From NCBI RefSeq assembly GCF_900100955.1, contig NZ_FNCC01000007.1, forward strand, positions 1 to 64,000: a stretch of DNA of 64,000 bases. Reading direction: 5' to 3'. Within the stretch, counting starts at the first letter, position 1; each line of letters starts with the position of its first letter. This stretch comes from Lentzea fradiae. GTDB taxonomy: Bacteria; Actinomycetota; Actinomycetes; Mycobacteriales; Pseudonocardiaceae. Of the stretch, positions 36,122-46,146 are shown in pieces. The position numbers and the translations under genes were made by a program. The notes beneath the pieces are model-generated. The model saw nothing but the letters and a program-made list of their open reading frames with translations, ran no database searches and was not told the DNA's origin.

Positions 36122-37134
36122 AGGGTCTGGCTCAGCGCCTTGATCGGCATGGACAGCTCCTCGAGCATGTCGAGGTCCTGCTGCGCCGGGCGGCCGAGGT
36201 TGGTCAGGTAGTTGCCGACGATGATGGCGTTGATGCCGCCGAGCATCCCCTGCTTCGCGCCCAGGTCGCCGAAGGTCAGCTCACGGCCGCCCGCGAACCG
36301 CAGGATCGTGCGCGGCAGCGCGAGCCGGAACGCGCCGACCGTGCGCAGCGCCTCCGCGCCCTCCACGACCGGGTAGTTCTCGTACGGCGTGCCGGGGTTG
36401 GGGATGAGGAAGTTGAGCGGCACCTCGTCCGGCTCCAGCTCGGCGAGCTGCACGGCGAACTCGGCGCGCTGCTCCAGCGACTCGCCCATGCCGATGATGC
36501 CGCCGCAGCAGACCTCCATGCCGGCGTCGCGGATCATCTTCAACGTGTCCCAGCGCTCCTCCCAGGAGTGCGTGGTGACGACGTTCGGGAAGTGCGAGCG
36601 GGCCGTCTCGAGGTTGTGGTTGTAGCGGTGCACGCCCATCGCCACGAGCTCGTCGACCTGCTCCTGCGTGAGCATGCCGAGCGAGCAGGCGATCTGGATG
36701 TCGTTGCCGTCCTCGCGGATCGCCTTGATGCCGTCGCGAACCTGCGAGAGCAGCCGCTTGTCCGGGCCGCGCACGGCCGCGACGATGCAGAACTCGGTCG
36801 CGCCGGTCTCGCGGGTCTGCCGGGCGGCGCGCACGAGGCCGGGGATGTCGAGCCACGCCGACCGCACGGGCGACGGGAACTGGCCGGACTGCGAGCAGAA
36901 GTGGCAGTCCTCGGGGCAGCCGCCGGTCTTGAGCGAGACGATGCCCTCGACCTCGACCTCCGGGCCGCACCAGCGTTCCCTGACCTGGTGCGCGAGCTCG
37001 AGCAGCTCGGGGATGCGGTCGTCGGGGAGCTCGAGGACCTTCAGGACCTGCTCCTGCGACAGTCCGACCCCTCGTTCGAGCACCTGCTCACGAGCCTCGT
37101 CGAGCACGTCGATCTGTTCCGGAGCTGCGGTCAC
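36118..37134 (-). CDS. bioB: biotin synthase
   Basis: BioB is the radical-SAM enzyme that inserts sulfur into dethiobiotin. The 338-residue protein has the SAM cluster motif [13 protein letters not shown] (CX3CX2C), [29 protein letters not shown], and [12 protein letters not shown] choose GTG at 37134 because a long AGGAGGAGGAG ribosome site precedes it; an upstream ATG at 37188 would put that site inside the gene. It is coupled to bsaP at its 3' end. Confidence 0.97.
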   Translation of the reverse strand: MTAAPEQIDVLDEAREQVLERGVGLSQEQVLKVLELPDDRIPELLELAHQVRERWCGPEVEVEGIVSLKTGGCPEDCHFCSQSGQFPSPVRSAWLDIPGLVRAARQTRETGATEFCIVAAVRGPDKRLLSQVRDGIKAIREDGNDIQIACSLGMLTQEQVDELVAMGVHRYNHNLETARSHFPNVVTTHSWEERWDTLKMIRDAGMEVCCGGIIGMGESLEQRAEFAVQLAELEPDEVPLNFLIPNPGTPYENYPVVEGAEALRTVGAFRLALPRTILRFAGGRELTFGDLGAKQGMLGGINAIIVGNYLTNLGRPAQQDLDMLEELSMPIKALSQTL

Positions 37135-37204
37135 GGTCTCTCCTCCTCCTGTGGCCTGGCGAGCAGTCTGCCTCACTGAATCCTTCATCGTGCAGCGACG
37201 TAGG

Positions 37205-37924
37205 TCACTGGACCGCGAACTGAGCCGCGAACGTCTCCGGGTCGAACCGGCCGCCGAACCATGGCGAGAACGATCTTCTGGCGACGGTCAGGAAGTCCAC
37301 GGAGCCGAGCTTCGTCACGCCCTGGGGCAGCGCGCCGAGCAACGGCGCGCCCGCCGCCTCCGGCAGGTCGGTGAGGTTGGTGAGCGAGGCGAGGTCGGGG
37401 TGCAGGGGCCAGCTGCCGACGACGACGCCGACCGCCTCCAGGCCGCGCCGCTGCAGCACCTCCGCCGTCAGGGCGGTGGCGTTGAGGGTGCCGAGGCCCG
37501 CCTGGGCGACGATCAGGACGGGCGCGTTGAGGGCCCAGGCGATGTCGGCGAGCGTCGAGCCGGTCTCGTCGAACCGCACCAGCAGCCCGCCCGCACCCTC
37601 GACCAGCACCAGGTCGTGGTCCGCGTCGAGCGCGGTCACCGCGGCCGCCACGTCACCGGGGTGCACGGTGGCCAGGCCGGCCCGTCTCGCCGCGGTCGCC
37701 GGGGCCAGCGGGTCGGGGTACCGCGCCAGCTCGCGGGTCGTCACGTCGCCCGCCAGCCGTGCGACCTCCGCCACGTCGCCGGGCTCGCCGGGCAGCAGGC
37801 CGGTCTGGGCGGGCTTGAGCACCGCGACCCTTCTGCCCTCTGCCCTGGCCAGCGCCGCGATACCCGCGGTGACGGCGGTCTTGCCGACCTCTGTCCCGGT
37901 TCCGGTGATCACCAGCACGCTCAC
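37205..37924 (-). CDS. bioD: dethiobiotin synthetase
   Basis: BioD closes the ureido ring using ATP and CO2. The 239-residue protein has the P-loop [25 protein letters not shown], and the [10 protein letters not shown] segment of the family. The start is GTG 37924. It lies 70 bp upstream of bioB on the same strand. The divergent glutaredoxin-like gene starts 36 bp away. Confidence 0.96.
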   Translation of the reverse strand: MSVLVITGTGTEVGKTAVTAGIAALARAEGRRVAVLKPAQTGLLPGEPGDVAEVARLAGDVTTRELARYPDPLAPATAARRAGLATVHPGDVAAAVTALDADHDLVLVEGAGGLLVRFDETGSTLADIAWALNAPVLIVAQAGLGTLNATALTAEVLQRRGLEAVGVVVGSWPLHPDLASLTNLTDLPEAAGAPLLGALPQGVTKLGSVDFLTVARRSFSPWFGGRFDPETFAAQFAVQ

Positions 37925-37948
37925 GAAACCTCACCTTAGAGCGTGGCC

Positions 37949-37954
37949 TACGGT
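37949..37954 (+). promoter_or_regulatory. -10 hexamer of the glutaredoxin-like gene (leaderless)
   Basis: TACGGT ends 6 nt before the ATG at 37961; there is no ribosome site between. Confidence 0.4.
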
Positions 37955-37960
37955 GACCAC

Positions 37961-38203
37961 ATGAGTGACGAGCCGATCGTGATGTACGGTGCCGAATGGT
38001 GTGGTGACTGCCGCCGGGCCAAGTCGTGGCTGACCCGCAACAACGTGCCGTTCACCTACGTCGACGTCGAGCACGACGACGCGGCGCGCGACAAGGCGGT
38101 CGAGATCTCCGGGCGCAAGAACATCCCCGTCGTGGTCCTGCCGAACGGCGAGTTCCTCGTCGAGCCGACCGACACTCAGCTCGCGGCCGCGATCACGCCC
38201 TGA
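37961..38203 (+). CDS. glutaredoxin/mycoredoxin-like protein
   Basis: The 80-residue thioredoxin-fold protein begins [33 protein letters not shown] and has the cis-Pro loop IPVVVLPNG. The active site is CGDC rather than the CPYC of classical glutaredoxins; actinobacterial mycoredoxins vary at these positions. It probably reduces disulfides or mycothiol mixed disulfides in the cytoplasm. The last 28 bp overlap the convergent bioA gene. Confidence 0.88.
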   Translation: MSDEPIVMYGAEWCGDCRRAKSWLTRNNVPFTYVDVEHDDAARDKAVEISGRKNIPVVVLPNGEFLVEPTDTQLAAAITP

Positions 38204-39432
38204 CAGATCGCCGCGATGTCGTCGTCCGTGCTGATGAACGGCGGCATCGTGTAGATCAGGTCGCGGAACGGCCGCAGCCAGACGCCCGCGTCGACGGCCG
38301 CACGGGTCGCCCGTGCCATGTCCACGGGCTCATGCAGCTGCACGACCCCGATAGCGCCCAGCACGCGCACGTCCCGCACTCCGGGCAACGCGCGTGCGGG
38401 CGCCAGTCCGGTCGTGAGCCCGGCCGAGATCCGTGCGACCTCGCGCTTCCAGTCCTGCGAGAGCAGCAAATCGATCGAAGCCAGCGACACCGCTGACGCG
38501 AGCGGGTTGCCCATGAACGTCGGCCCGTGCGCGAGCACCGGCACCTCGCCCTGGCTGATCCCGTCCGCGACGCGGGACGTGCACAGCGTCGCGGCCATCG
38601 ACAGGTAGCCACCGGTCAGCGCCTTGCCGACGCACATGACGTCCGGGCTGACGTTCGCGTGGTCCGCGGCGAACAGCTCACCGGTGCGCCCGAAACCGGT
38701 GGCGATCTCGTCGAACACCAAGAGGACGTCGTGTGTGTACGCGAGTTCTCGCAACACATGCAGGTAGCGCGGGTCGTGGAACCTCATGCCGCCCGCACCC
38801 TGCACGACCGGCTCGACGATGATCGCCGCCAGCTCGTCGGCGTGCTGCTCGACCAGGTCTGCGAGGTGCTGGACGTACGCGGTGTCCAGCTCGGCCGGAG
38901 GCGCGTCGGCGAAGACCTGCTCCGGCAGGATTCCACGCCACAGCGAATGCATCCCGCCTTCGGGATCGCACACGGACATCGGGTTGAACGTGTCCCCGTG
39001 GTAGCCGCCGCGCCACGTCAGCAGCCGCCGCTTCTCCGGCCTGTCGCGCGACCGCCAGTACTGCAGGCACATCTTGACCGCGACCTCGACCGACACCGAG
39101 CCGGAGTCGCTCAGGAACACGTGCTGCAACGGCTCCGGCGTGATCTCGACGAGCTTCGCCGCGAGCCGGACGGCGGGCTCGTGCGTGAGCCCGCCGAACA
39201 TCACGTGGCTCATCCGGCCCAGCTGCGCGGTGACGGCCGCGTCCAGCACCGGGTGCCGGTAGCCGTGGATCGCGGCCCACCATGACGACATGCCGTCGAC
39301 CAGCTCACGACCGTCCGCGAGGGTCAGCCGGACACCCGCCGCCTCCGTGACGAGCAACGGCTCCTGGGTGCCCGGCATCGGGCCGTACGGGTGCCAGACG
39401 TGCGCCTGGTCGAGCTTCAGCAGGTCGTCCAC
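38176..39432 (-). CDS. bioA: adenosylmethionine-8-amino-7-oxononanoate aminotransferase
   Basis: BioA uses SAM as amino donor to make diaminopelargonate. The 418-residue class III aminotransferase has [47 protein letters not shown], the PLP region [15 protein letters not shown] and lysine in [15 protein letters not shown] at 39432 lies 10 bp after the P450 stop, so the two genes are probably coupled. bioF is not in the window. Its 3' end overlaps the glutaredoxin-like gene. Confidence 0.97.
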   Translation of the reverse strand: MDDLLKLDQAHVWHPYGPMPGTQEPLLVTEAAGVRLTLADGRELVDGMSSWWAAIHGYRHPVLDAAVTAQLGRMSHVMFGGLTHEPAVRLAAKLVEITPEPLQHVFLSDSGSVSVEVAVKMCLQYWRSRDRPEKRRLLTWRGGYHGDTFNPMSVCDPEGGMHSLWRGILPEQVFADAPPAELDTAYVQHLADLVEQHADELAAIIVEPVVQGAGGMRFHDPRYLHVLRELAYTHDVLLVFDEIATGFGRTGELFAADHANVSPDVMCVGKALTGGYLSMAATLCTSRVADGISQGEVPVLAHGPTFMGNPLASAVSLASIDLLLSQDWKREVARISAGLTTGLAPARALPGVRDVRVLGAIGVVQLHEPVDMARATRAAVDAGVWLRPFRDLIYTMPPFISTDDDIAAICQGVIAAAS

Positions 39433-39442
39433 CCGCCGAAGG

Positions 39443-40642
39443 TTATGCGAGGCGCACGGGCAGGGTGTGCAGGCCGTGGATCAGCGTGCTGTCCCGCCAC
39501 ACGAGCGTCTCCGGCTCCTCGGCGAGCTCGAGGTTCGGGAACCGCGCCAGCAGCTGCGTCAGCGCCACGTCGAACTCCAGCCTGGCCAGCGGCGCGCCCA
39601 GGCAGAAGTGGATGCCGTGACCGAACGCGAGGTGCCCCTGCGCGGACCGCGTCACGTCGAGCTCGGCGGGGTCGGGGAAGCGGTCCCGGTCGCGGTTGGC
39701 GGACGCGAGCGACACCAGCACGAGCTCGCCCGCGGGCACGGTCACGCCGCCGAGCTCGACGTCCTCCTTGGTGAAGCGGAACGTCGCGTGGTTGATCGGC
39801 CCCTCGATGCGCAGGAACTCCTCGGTGCTCGCCGGGATCAGCTCGGGCTTGTCCTTGAGCAGCTGGAGCTGGTCCGGGTTGCGCAGCAGCTGGTACACGG
39901 CGTTGCCGATGAGGTTCACCGTCGTCTCGTGACCCGCCACGAGCAGCAGGAACGCCATGGAGACGAGCTCTTCGGTGGTGAGCCGGTCGCCGGACTCGGT
40001 GGCGTGCACGAGCGCGGAGAAGAAGGTGTCGTCGGGCTCGGCCGCCTGCACCTTGCCGACGTGCTGGAGCAGGAAGCCCGCCATCGCCTGGCCGGCCGCC
40101 TGCACCTCCTCGGTGGTGCCGAAGGTCAGCAGCCGGTTGGTCCAGTCGCGGAACTCCTCGCGGTTGTCGATCGGGATGCCGAGCAGCTCGCAGATGACGG
40201 TGATCGGCAGCGGGAAGGCGAAGACCTCCAGCAGGTCGACCACGTCGCCGTCGTCCAGCTTCGCGATCAGCTCGGCCGAGATCTCCTCCACGCGCGGACG
40301 CAGCTGCTCCACGCGGCGGGCCGTGAACGCCTTCGTCACGAGCTTGCGCAGCCGGGAGTGGCCGGGCGGGTCCATGTTCAGCATGTGCTCGGAGAGCGCG
40401 TCGTCGATGACGCGGCGCCCGTGCGGCGAGTGCGCCTCGACGACCCGGCCGAGCTCGGCGGCGTCCTTGGCGAGCCTGGGATCGGCGAGCGCCGCCCGTG
40501 CCTCGTCGTAGCGGGTCACCATCCACACCTTGAGGCCGTGCGGAAGCCGGACCTCGTGCACGGGCCCCTCCGAGCGGAGGACCTCGTGCAGTGCGTGCGG
40601 GTTCTGGACGTAGTCCTCGGGAAGCTGGGTGAGTGTCGTCAC
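39443..40642 (-). CDS. cytochrome P450 (CYP107-like), coupled to bioA
   Basis: The 399-residue P450 has the I-helix AGHETT, the K-helix EFLR of ExxR, the PERF-type [12 protein letters not shown], and the haem loop [17 protein letters not shown]. The overall sequence looks like the CYP107 group. GTG at 40642 is used, since [16 protein letters not shown] is a typical opening; an ATG at 40681 is in frame. It lies 10 bp upstream of bioA. Bacillus BioI, also a CYP107, makes the pimeloyl precursor of biotin, so a BioI-like role is plausible but unproven. Confidence 0.92.
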   Translation of the reverse strand: MTTLTQLPEDYVQNPHALHEVLRSEGPVHEVRLPHGLKVWMVTRYDEARAALADPRLAKDAAELGRVVEAHSPHGRRVIDDALSEHMLNMDPPGHSRLRKLVTKAFTARRVEQLRPRVEEISAELIAKLDDGDVVDLLEVFAFPLPITVICELLGIPIDNREEFRDWTNRLLTFGTTEEVQAAGQAMAGFLLQHVGKVQAAEPDDTFFSALVHATESGDRLTTEELVSMAFLLLVAGHETTVNLIGNAVYQLLRNPDQLQLLKDKPELIPASTEEFLRIEGPINHATFRFTKEDVELGGVTVPAGELVLVSLASANRDRDRFPDPAELDVTRSAQGHLAFGHGIHFCLGAPLARLEFDVALTQLLARFPNLELAEEPETLVWRDSTLIHGLHTLPVRLA

Positions 40643-40746
40643 CTCACCCAGTAAACCCCGTTTACTCAGCCCTCGCCACAATTTCTCGATCGGGTGACGA
40701 AATGGCGGGAATCGCCCTTTCGCCCACGAATTCGGTCATCGGGGAC

Positions 40747-43700
40747 CTACCGCTGGATCGTGACCCCGCGGATCGTCTTGAGGTCGCCGAAGAGCGACGG
40801 CGTCGGCTGGACGCGGTAGTTCTCCACCACCAGCAGCTCCTTCGACCTGTCGCGCTTCTGCACCTCCAGGTGCACCGCCACGTGGCCCTCGTGCGACTTG
40901 AGGGTGATCTTCAGCTCCTCGATCAGCTCGGGCGTGAGCGTCTTCGTGGTGAGCCCGAGGACGAGCGGCGGCTCGGCGTCGGGGTTGTTCTCCGCGTCGC
41001 TGATGTCGAGCGGCACGACCCCGTCGCCGAAGATCGCCATCTTGTCCTCGCGCCAGTTCACGCGGCCCTTCACGCACACCGCGGAGTCGAGCTCCAGGTC
41101 GTCGCGCAGCACCTCGTAGGACTTCGGGAAGAACAGCACCTCGATCGAGGCGTCGAGGTCCTCGATCACGGTGATCGCCCACGGCAGGCCGTTCTTGTTC
41201 ACCCGGCGCTCGATCGACGAGATCATGCCCGAGACGATCAGCTCGCCCTCCTTGGGCGGGTCGTCGAGCACGACCGCGATCGGGCGCGGCGCGAACTTGC
41301 GCAGGATGCGCTCGGCGCCGTCGAGCGGGTGCGAGGACACGTAGAGCCCCAGCATCTCCTTCTCGAGGCTCAGCATCTGCTTGCGCGGGTACTCCTCGGT
41401 GCCGAACTTGAGGTGCGCGAGCGGCGAGGTGCTGTCGTCCTGGTCGTCGGCGCTGTCCCCGCCGAACAGGTCGAACTGGCCCTCCGCCTCCTTGCGCTTG
41501 ATCGGGACGACGGCGTCGACCGCGTCCTCGTGCACCTGGATGAGCGACAGCCGGGTGTGGCCGAACGAGTCGAACGCGCCCGCCTTGATCAGCGACTCGA
41601 TCACGCGCTTGTTGCACGCGACGAGCTCGGACTTGTCCATGAAGTCCGTGAAGGACGTGTAGGCGCCCTTCTCCTTGCGGGTCTTGATGATCGACTCGAC
41701 GACGTTCGCGCCGACGTTGCGGATCGCGCCGAGGCCGAAGCGGATGTCGGTGCCGACCGCGCTGAACCGCAGCGCCGACTCGTTGACGTCCGGCGGGAGG
41801 ACCTTGATGCCCAGGCGGCGGCACTCGGCGAGGTAGACGGCCGACTTGTCCTTGTTGTCACCGACGGAGGTGAGCAGGGCGGCCATGTACTCGGCGCGGA
41901 AGTTCGCCTTGAGGTACGCCGTCCAGTACGAGATCAGGCCGTACGCGGCGGCGTGCGACTTGTTGAACGCGTAGCCGGCGAACGGGAGGATCGTGTCCCA
42001 CAGCGCCTGGATCGCCTCGTCGGAGAAGCCGCGCGGGTCGGCCCGCATACCGGCCTGGAAGCCCTCGAACTCCTTCGCGAGGACCTCGGCCTTCTTCTTG
42101 CCCATCGCCTTGCGGAGCACGTCCGCGCGGCCCATCGAGTAGCCCGCGACCTCCTGGGCGATGAACATGATCTGCTCTTGGTAGACGATCAGGCCGTGCG
42201 TCTCGCCGAGGATCTCCTTGAGCGGTTCCTCGAGCTGCGGGTGGATCGGCTTGACTTCCTGACGGCCGTTCTTGCGGTCCGCGTAGTCGTTGTGCGCGTT
42301 CACACCCATCGGGCCGGGGCGGTACAGCGCGCCGACCGCGACGATGTCCTCGAACGACGTCGGCTGCATGCGGCGCAGCAGGTCGCGCATGGGGCCACCG
42401 TCCAGCTGGAACACGCCGAGCGTGTCACCGCGGCCGAGCAGCGCGTACGTCTCCGGGTCGTCCATCGGGAGCGTGTCGAAGTCCGGGACGGCGTCCTTGC
42501 CCCGGTTCATCTCGATGTTCTCGATGGCGTCGCCCATGACCGTCAGGTTGCGCAGCCCGAGGAAGTCCATCTTCAGCAGGCCGATGTTCTCGCACGACGG
42601 GTAGTCCCAGCCGGTGATGAACGAGCCGTCGTCGCGGTACCACAGCGGGATGGAGTCGGTGAGCGGGTCCTTCGACATGATCACCGCGCAGGCGTGCACG
42701 CCGGCGTTGCGGATCAGGCCCTCCAGGCCGAGCGCGGTGTCGAAGATCTCCTTCACCTGCACGTCGGTCTCGAGCAGCGAGCGGACCTCGGCGGCCTCGT
42801 TGTAGCGCGGGTGGCTCTTGTTGATGATGCCGTTGAGCGGGATGTCCTTCGCCATGATCGGCGGCGGCAGCGCCTTGGAGATCTTGTCCGCGATCGCGAA
42901 GCCCGGCTGGCCGTGGTGGACGCGCGCCGCGTCCTTCAGGGCCGCCTTCGTTTTGATGGTGCCGAAGGTGATGACCTGCGCGACCTTGTCGGCGCCGTAC
43001 TTCTCGCTCGCGTACCGGATCATCTCGCCCCGGCGGCGGTCGTCGAAGTCGATGTCGATGTCGGGCATGGCGGTGCGCTCGGGGTTCAGGAACCGCTCGA
43101 ACAGCAGGCCGTGCGGGATCGGGTCGATGTTCGTGATGCCGAGCGCCCACGACACCGCGGCGCCCGCGGCGGAACCACGGCCGGGACCGACGCGGATGCC
43201 CACGCTGCGCGCGTAGTTGATCAGGTCGGCGACGATGAGGAAGTACGCGGGGAAGCCCTTGTCGATGATGACCTTGGCCTCGTAGGCGCAGCGGTCGATG
43301 TACTCCTGGGGCACCTCGCCGCCGCGGAAGCGCCGCTCGAGCCCGCTCTGGATCTCCTTGCGGAACCAGGACGCCTGGTCCTCGCCCTCGGGGACCTCGA
43401 AGTTCGGGATCCGGTCCTTGGGGGACCAGATGTCGTCGTAGGACTCGACCATCTCCGCGACGAGCAGCGTGTTGTCGCACGCCTCCGGCAGGTCCTTCCA
43501 GACCTGGCGCATCTCCTCCGCGGACTTCAGGTAGTAGCCGTCACCGTCGAACTTGAACCGGTTCGGGTCGGTCAGCATCTTGCCGGACTGGACGCAGAGC
43601 AACGCGGAGTGCGTGTCGGCCTGGTCCTTGGTCACGTAGTGGCTGTCGTTGGTCGCGAGCGGCTTGATGCCGAGCTTCTTGCTGATCTCCAGCAGGCCCT

Positions 43701-44304
43701 CGCGGACCCGGCGCTCGATGTCGAGGCCGTGGTCCATGAGCTCCAGGAAGAAGTTCTCCTTGCCGAAGATGTCCTGGTAGTCGGCGGCGGCCTTGAGCGC
43801 CTCGTCGGCGTGGCCGAGCCGCAGCCGGGTCTGCACCTCGCCGGACGGGCAGCCGGTCGTCGCGATGATGCCCTCGGAGTGCTGCGCGACGAGCTCGCGG
43901 TCCATGCGGGGCTTGTAGTAGTAGCCCGTCTTGCTGGCCTCGGTGTGCAGCCGGAACAGGTTCCGCAGGCCCGTCGCGTTCTTCGCCCACATCGTCATGT
44001 GCGTGTAGGCGCCCGCGCCGGAGATGTCGTCGCCGCGCTGACCGGGGTCGCCCCAGAAGACGGGCTTCTTGTGCAGGCGGTTGTGCGGCGCGAGGTACGC
44101 CTCGATGCCGATGATCGGCTTGATGCCGGTCTTCTTGGCCGTCTGGTAGAACTCGTCGGAGCCGTACATGTTGCCGTGGTCGCTCATGCCGACCGCGGTC
44201 ATGCCGAGCCGCTCGGCCTCCTCGAACAGCGGCGACACCTTGGCCGCCCCGTCGAGCATCGAGTACTCGGTGTGCACGTGCAGGTGCACAAACGAGTCCG
44301 CCAC
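40747..44304 (-). CDS. dnaE: DNA polymerase III subunit alpha (DnaE1 type)
   Basis: This is the replicative polymerase: 1185 residues from GTG 44304, which has an AAGGGGG site 7 nt upstream. Domains in order: N-terminal PHP ([28 protein letters not shown]), palm with catalytic aspartates in [17 protein letters not shown], thumb/fingers ([53 protein letters not shown]), a helix-hairpin-helix region and a C-terminal OB fold ([24 protein letters not shown]). Length and the intact PHP residues fit DnaE1, which can proofread. The gene stands alone, with no operon partner nearby. Confidence 0.98.
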   Translation of the reverse strand: MADSFVHLHVHTEYSMLDGAAKVSPLFEEAERLGMTAVGMSDHGNMYGSDEFYQTAKKTGIKPIIGIEAYLAPHNRLHKKPVFWGDPGQRGDDISGAGAYTHMTMWAKNATGLRNLFRLHTEASKTGYYYKPRMDRELVAQHSEGIIATTGCPSGEVQTRLRLGHADEALKAAADYQDIFGKENFFLELMDHGLDIERRVREGLLEISKKLGIKPLATNDSHYVTKDQADTHSALLCVQSGKMLTDPNRFKFDGDGYYLKSAEEMRQVWKDLPEACDNTLLVAEMVESYDDIWSPKDRIPNFEVPEGEDQASWFRKEIQSGLERRFRGGEVPQEYIDRCAYEAKVIIDKGFPAYFLIVADLINYARSVGIRVGPGRGSAAGAAVSWALGITNIDPIPHGLLFERFLNPERTAMPDIDIDFDDRRRGEMIRYASEKYGADKVAQVITFGTIKTKAALKDAARVHHGQPGFAIADKISKALPPPIMAKDIPLNGIINKSHPRYNEAAEVRSLLETDVQVKEIFDTALGLEGLIRNAGVHACAVIMSKDPLTDSIPLWYRDDGSFITGWDYPSCENIGLLKMDFLGLRNLTVMGDAIENIEMNRGKDAVPDFDTLPMDDPETYALLGRGDTLGVFQLDGGPMRDLLRRMQPTSFEDIVAVGALYRPGPMGVNAHNDYADRKNGRQEVKPIHPQLEEPLKEILGETHGLIVYQEQIMFIAQEVAGYSMGRADVLRKAMGKKKAEVLAKEFEGFQAGMRADPRGFSDEAIQALWDTILPFAGYAFNKSHAAAYGLISYWTAYLKANFRAEYMAALLTSVGDNKDKSAVYLAECRRLGIKVLPPDVNESALRFSAVGTDIRFGLGAIRNVGANVVESIIKTRKEKGAYTSFTDFMDKSELVACNKRVIESLIKAGAFDSFGHTRLSLIQVHEDAVDAVVPIKRKEAEGQFDLFGGDSADDQDDSTSPLAHLKFGTEEYPRKQMLSLEKEMLGLYVSSHPLDGAERILRKFAPRPIAVVLDDPPKEGELIVSGMISSIERRVNKNGLPWAITVIEDLDASIEVLFFPKSYEVLRDDLELDSAVCVKGRVNWREDKMAIFGDGVVPLDISDAENNPDAEPPLVLGLTTKTLTPELIEELKITLKSHEGHVAVHLEVQKRDRSKELLVVENYRVQPTPSLFGDLKTIRGVTIQR

Positions 44305-44491
44305 CGGCAACCCCCTTGTGTAGCAAGCGTTTCTGCGCGAACAAGGGACACTCACGTCCTAGCGCCAGCCAACCCTACAGGCCCCGCGCCGGGCCCGAGC
44401 CCATCGGCACGCCAGAGCCGCCAAACCACCTGATGGCGTGCGGTGTGATCACGATCAGCCGGGCGGTGACACGACGGCGGGCGCCGCCGGG

Positions 44492-44497
44492 TAGCGT
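44492..44497 (+). promoter_or_regulatory. -10 hexamer of the HTH/DUF4352-like gene (leaderless)
   Basis: TAGCGT ends 8 nt before the GTG at 44506; there is no ribosome site between. Confidence 0.4.
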
Positions 44498-44505
44498 TCG
44501 TTTTC

Positions 44506-45366
44506 GTGGTGGTCCCCGATCCCGTAGACGCCCGCCTGCTCGCCGTGCTGGCCGAGTCGGGCCGCGCAGCCGTGCACGAGATCGCCCAGCGCCTGGGCAT
44601 GGACCCGCGCGAAGCCGCCATGCGCCTGATCACGCTCTCCGGCAGCGGCCTGCCCCTGCTCGTGGGCGTCGAGGGCGACCCGAACGGCCTGCGCCGCGCC
44701 CTCGCGAACGCCGCCGCCTACGGCAACTACTTCGGTCCGCCCCCGTCCGGCCCGTACGCCGTGCACCAGAGCGGCCCCCACCAGGTCCAGCAGCCGTACG
44801 GCCCGCAGGGACCGAGCAGCCAGCCGTTCCCCGCCCAGCCGCAGGCGGCCCAGCCGCAGACCGGCCCGCAGGCCACCTGGGGCCCGCCCCAGTCGGCCGG
44901 GTGGGTGCGCGCGGACCAGCCGCAGCCGCAGGCCAGGCCCGTCGCGCGCACCGGCAAGATCGGCTCGACGCTGGAGGCGGACAGCCTGGAGGGCGCCCAC
45001 CTGCAGATCCAGCTGGTCGAGGTCGTCGACCCGGCGGACTTCCTGTTCACGGCGGCCGGCTACAAGCTCGCCGAGGGCGAACGGGCCGTCGTCGTGCACA
45101 CCGAGGTGACGAACGCGTCGCAGGTCTCGTACACCTCGCTGCCGGACATGTACCTCGTCCTGGTCACCAAGACCGGCGAGACCGTGACGAAGGCGCCGGT
45201 GTCGCTGTCGTCACGGCCCGCGCACAAGCTCGGCGTGCAGCCCGGCGAGACGGCGGGCGGTCACACGGTGTTCGTGCTGCCGGACGCGACCGAGGTCATC
45301 CAGGTCCGCTGGAGCGTGCGTCCCGAGGTGGACCTCAACACGCTCGTGTGGACTATCGAGGACTGA
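44506..45366 (+). CDS. AsnC-type HTH with Pro/Gln linker and DUF4352-like domain
   Basis: The 286-residue protein has three parts. Residues 1-60 are an AsnC/Lrp-like winged helix (VDARLLAVLAESGRAAVHEIAQRLGMDPREAAMRLITLSG). Residues 75-150 are a Pro/Gln/Gly-rich flexible linker. Residues 155-286 are a beta-sandwich (GEDSLEG-like to NTLVWTIED) resembling DUF4352 domains, which are usually extracellular. No signal peptide or membrane helix is visible, so the protein is probably cytoplasmic. Function unknown. The start is GTG 44506 (GTG 44509 adjacent). Its 3' end overlaps the IMPase-like gene by 14 bp. Confidence 0.75.
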   Translation: MVVPDPVDARLLAVLAESGRAAVHEIAQRLGMDPREAAMRLITLSGSGLPLLVGVEGDPNGLRRALANAAAYGNYFGPPPSGPYAVHQSGPHQVQQPYGPQGPSSQPFPAQPQAAQPQTGPQATWGPPQSAGWVRADQPQPQARPVARTGKIGSTLEADSLEGAHLQIQLVEVVDPADFLFTAAGYKLAEGERAVVVHTEVTNASQVSYTSLPDMYLVLVTKTGETVTKAPVSLSSRPAHKLGVQPGETAGGHTVFVLPDATEVIQVRWSVRPEVDLNTLVWTIED

Positions 45367-46123
45367 GCACGTCCAGCGCCGCGGCGTGCAGGCCCGGCGC
45401 CGCCGCGAGGTACTCCGTGGTGGTCACGTCCCACGGTTCGCCCTTGAGACCGGTCACGACACCGCCCGCCTCCTGGACGAGCAGCACGCCGGACGCGTGC
45501 GCGCGCACGTTGTCGAACTGCCAGTGCAGGTCCATCCGCCCGGCCGCGACCTGGGCGAGCTGGTGCGTGACGGGCACCGAGACCCGGACGTAGATGACGT
45601 GGCCCAGCATCGCCCGGAACGAGTCACCGATCTTCGCCACCACCTCCCGGCTCTGGCCCGGCTTGGCCTGACCGGTGCCCGTCACGGCGCCGTCGAGCGA
45701 CGTCTTGGCGGAGACCCGCACCGGCACGCCGTTGAGAAACGTGCCCCCGCCCTTCTCGGCCGTGAACATCTCGTCGAGCAGCGGAAAGTAGACGACGGCC
45801 AGCACCGGGACGCCGTCTCGGACGAGGCTCACACCGATGTTCCAGTCGGTCATGCCGTGGACCGCGTTCAGGTTGCCGCCGACCGGGTCGATCAGCCACC
45901 ACTCGCCGGGGCCTAGCGGACCGGAGCCGTGCTCGTCGTCGAGCCACGTGGCGTCCGGGTTGATCGCTTCCAGCTCCGGCCTGAGCAGGTCGGCGACGGC
46001 GGTGGCGTTGCCGTCCATGGCGCTGACCATCTCGTCGCGGTTCGCCGGGCGGGACTCCGTCGAGTAACGCCGCAGCACGAGCGCTCCCGCGCGGCGGACG
46101 GCGTCGGTGGTGGCGGTGAGCAT
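45353..46123 (-). CDS. inositol monophosphatase-like protein with altered metal site
   Basis: This 256-residue protein has the IMPase fold. The usual DPxDGTxN metal motif reads DPVGGNLN: Asp79 is kept, but the second Asp is Gly82 and the Thr is Asn84. The first acid site is LDDEHG and the last is QFDNVRAHASG...QEAGG, where Asp is kept but the Trp is Phe. Loss of a metal ligand suggests weak, altered or absent phosphatase activity. A related actinobacterial subfamily has DPVEGAxN. ATG at 46123 has GGAGG 6 nt upstream. It diverges from a LysR gene by only 23 bp. Confidence 0.85.
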   Translation of the reverse strand: MLTATTDAVRRAGALVLRRYSTESRPANRDEMVSAMDGNATAVADLLRPELEAINPDATWLDDEHGSGPLGPGEWWLIDPVGGNLNAVHGMTDWNIGVSLVRDGVPVLAVVYFPLLDEMFTAEKGGGTFLNGVPVRVSAKTSLDGAVTGTGQAKPGQSREVVAKIGDSFRAMLGHVIYVRVSVPVTHQLAQVAAGRMDLHWQFDNVRAHASGVLLVQEAGGVVTGLKGEPWDVTTTEYLAAAPGLHAAALDVLSPR

Positions 46124-46146
46124 GGTGTCCTCCAAGATTGTCTGTT

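Noticed and set aside
37135..37188. Upstream ATG for bioB
   Set aside because: It would place the strong AGGAGGAGGAG ribosome site inside the coding region. The GTG at 37134 is correctly spaced from it.
40633..44433. 1266-codon open frame opposite dnaE
   Set aside because: Same reason: the dnaE frame has full polymerase motifs, and the opposite frame is compositionally biased without a recognisable domain.
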